Source: Planctomycetota bacterium (GTDB lineage: Bacteria; Planctomycetota; Phycisphaerae; Phycisphaerales; UBA1924). Taken from it: 64,000 nt of DNA. Shown one piece after another: positions 62,666 to 64,000 of this stretch. The stretch lies in the NCBI GenBank assembly GCA_024280755.1, contig JAJRPN010000006.1, forward strand, positions 1-64,000. The letters are read 5' to 3'. The position numbers and the translations under genes are program-made. The notes beneath the pieces were generated by a model, which had not been told where the DNA came from, did no database searches, and saw only the letters and a program-made list of their open reading frames with translations. Numbering within the stretch: position 1 is the first letter of the stretch; the number at the start of each line of letters is the position of its first letter.

Positions 62666-64000
62666 ATGTTCAGGTTCAGTTTTTTACAATCAATCAAGAC
62701 CAAGCTGTGCATGATGTTCATGATTGCGGGCGCGATCCCCATGATTGTCTCGATGGCTGTGATTAATGATCGCTCTGAAAAGGCTTTTATAGCCAAGGCT
62801 GAAGAATCGCTTGTTGAGAGTGCAACGACACGCGAGAGCATGCTCAATGATCATGTCGAATCGCTCAAAACGAGCGCAAAGATACTCTCGAATCAGATAG
62901 CAATCAGTAAGTTTATCACTAATCGTGCAGACAACGATCCAGATGCAGGCGAATACTTTGAAGCTGCCTGGAACGAAGTGGTTGAGTTCCAAAGCGCACA
63001 TTGGGGTTCAGTCCATCATGTGTTCCTTACAGATATTTCTGGCACGGTCATTTTGAGTCCTGCCCATGCAGGGATGGATATACCTGCTCATGAAACAGTT
63101 TCTGTTGGGATGCAAAGCCCGCACCTCGGCGATTCGATCGCAGATTCAAAGTTCTTTCTTAAAGCCCTCAGCGGGGTGTATGTGACTGATTTCTTTGGAT
63201 TTGTTGAGCGTGACCATTATCACCAGCTGGTGTTGCACCCGGTTTTCGATGACGACGGACAAGCGATTGGTGTGATCGCGATGGAGGTCACGATCGAGAG
63301 CATTGAGGCTTTGATGCGTGATCAGTTCTCGATCGGAGAAACCGGCAAGATCTACATCGCGACACATCAAGGGCTGCGAGTTGTTCATCGGAAGGAAGAT
63401 TTTCAGCCAGAGCCTATTGTCGGCACTGGGGTTTTACAGGCGATTGATTCACAAGAACCAGTCAGCGGCTGGTATGAACCCGAACCGGGACGGAAAGTCT
63501 TTGGGGTGTATCAGGCTTCACGGATTTATCCTTGGGTTGTTTGTGTCGAGGTTGACCGCGATGAGCTCTTTGCGCCCGTTCGTGCGCAACAGCGATTGTT
63601 CTTCGCCGTAATGTTGGCAAGCTTAAGCGTCTTTGGGGTCATGGTGTATAGTGTGGGGCGGATGTTCTGGAAGCCCTTGCAATCGATCGCTGCATCGACC
63701 AATCGCGTCGCAGATGGAGATCTTTGGCATGAGATCCCAACCACACGCAAAGATGAAATCGGTCAGCTCGAATCAGCAGTAAACGCAATGCGTATTGCCA
63801 TGAAACAACAGATCGATCGTCTAGACTCGCTTATCGCAGAGCGAACCGTGGAACTTGAAGAGGTGAGCAGCGAGTTTAAACACGCTGCCGAGCATGATTT
63901 GCTCACAGAGTTAGCAAACCGATCTGTACTCGAAGCGATGCTCGAACAAGAACTCGAGAAGTACAAAGACGATTCGGGGCATCTGATCTCGGTGCTGTTC
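62666..64000 (+). CDS. Membrane sensor diguanylate cyclase, 3' end outside the window
   Basis: Open for 445 codons to the window end. ATG 62666 has GGAG 7 nt upstream. Layout: transmembrane helix (about 16-33, MFMIAGAIPMIVSMAVI), an extracytoplasmic dCache-type sensor domain (about 40-305, with VFLTDISGTVILSPAH and GETGKIYIATHQGLRV), a second helix (about 312-330), a HAMP domain (FWKPLQSIAASTNRVADGDL...DEIGQLESAVN), a coiled coil, then HDLLTELANRSVLEAML, the start of a GGDEF domain. The GGDEF active-site motif is not reached, so cyclase activity cannot be confirmed here. Confidence 0.88.
   Translation, partial: MFRFSFLQSIKTKLCMMFMIAGAIPMIVSMAVINDRSEKAFIAKAEESLVESATTRESMLNDHVESLKTSAKILSNQIAISKFITNRADNDPDAGEYFEAAWNEVVEFQSAHWGSVHHVFLTDISGTVILSPAHAGMDIPAHETVSVGMQSPHLGDSIADSKFFLKALSGVYVTDFFGFVERDHYHQLVLHPVFDDDGQAIGVIAMEVTIESIEALMRDQFSIGETGKIYIATHQGLRVVHRKEDFQPEPIVGTGVLQAIDSQEPVSGWYEPEPGRKVFGVYQASRIYPWVVCVEVDRDELFAPVRAQQRLFFAVMLASLSVFGVMVYSVGRMFWKPLQSIAASTNRVADGDLWHEIPTTRKDEIGQLESAVNAMRIAMKQQIDRLDSLIAERTVELEEVSSEFKHAAEHDLLTELANRSVLEAMLEQELEKYKDDSGHLISVLF

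Overview
The window looks like a chromosomal segment of a planctomycete, most likely class Phycisphaerae. This is inferred from gene content, not from a marker search. The supporting signs are a fibro-slime domain protein, three membrane proteins with a CxxCGY...CPECG zinc ribbon, a VCBS-repeat protein with a dockerin-like tail, an exosortase/EpsI locus, and many dispersed palindromic repeats. No phage, insertion sequence, rRNA or CRISPR array is visible.

Layout. 1-188: a 7-bp satellite and part of a composite repeat. 189-5.9 kb: murA, a small membrane protein plus fibro-slime protein, a lipoprotein, and a tRNA-Arg/murQ/nagZ transcription unit on the minus strand (peptidoglycan synthesis and recycling). 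5.9-14.9 kb: a hybrid histidine kinase, ychF, a Bax inhibitor-1 family protein, guaB and a glycogen debranching enzyme. 14.9-18.7 kb: three tandem paralogous small membrane proteins and three poorly known proteins, two with zinc ribbons. 18.9-26.4 kb: a VCBS/dockerin protein, pqiA-pqiB, an ankyrin protein, a PfkB kinase and a methyltransferase, separated by palindromic repeats. 26.4-29.5 kb: an sdpR-sdpI-like pair followed by an alpha/beta hydrolase and a cupin. 29.6-39.4 kb: a trypsin-like protease, a DNA glycosylase, carB, glmS, a zinc-ribbon protein and a GNAT. 39.7-46.2 kb: a GH35-like protein, an HD hydrolase, a PDZ-type protein, an APH-family kinase and yicC. 46.2-61 kb: secG, tpiA, then an exopolysaccharide/exosortase block (GT4 transferase, epimerase, Wzz/BY-kinase-like protein, giant TPR protein, EpsI, exosortase, Wza-type lipoprotein). 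61.4-64 kb: lipA and the 5' part of a Cache-HAMP-GGDEF protein.

The most unusual signal is a set of dispersed inverted-repeat families. One copy sits in frame inside carB, and another palindrome supplies the last residues and stop codon of the same gene. Two hairpins sit in frame inside the debranching enzyme. Two full-length copies of one element have different terminal arms, yet the arms are perfectly complementary within each copy. Other points of interest: a murQ start codon 2 nt downstream of a CCA-less tRNA, an apparently leaderless sdpR-like autoregulatory promoter, a Wzz/BY-kinase that has lost its Walker A lysine, and two helically phased operator-like motifs upstream of the exosortase operon.
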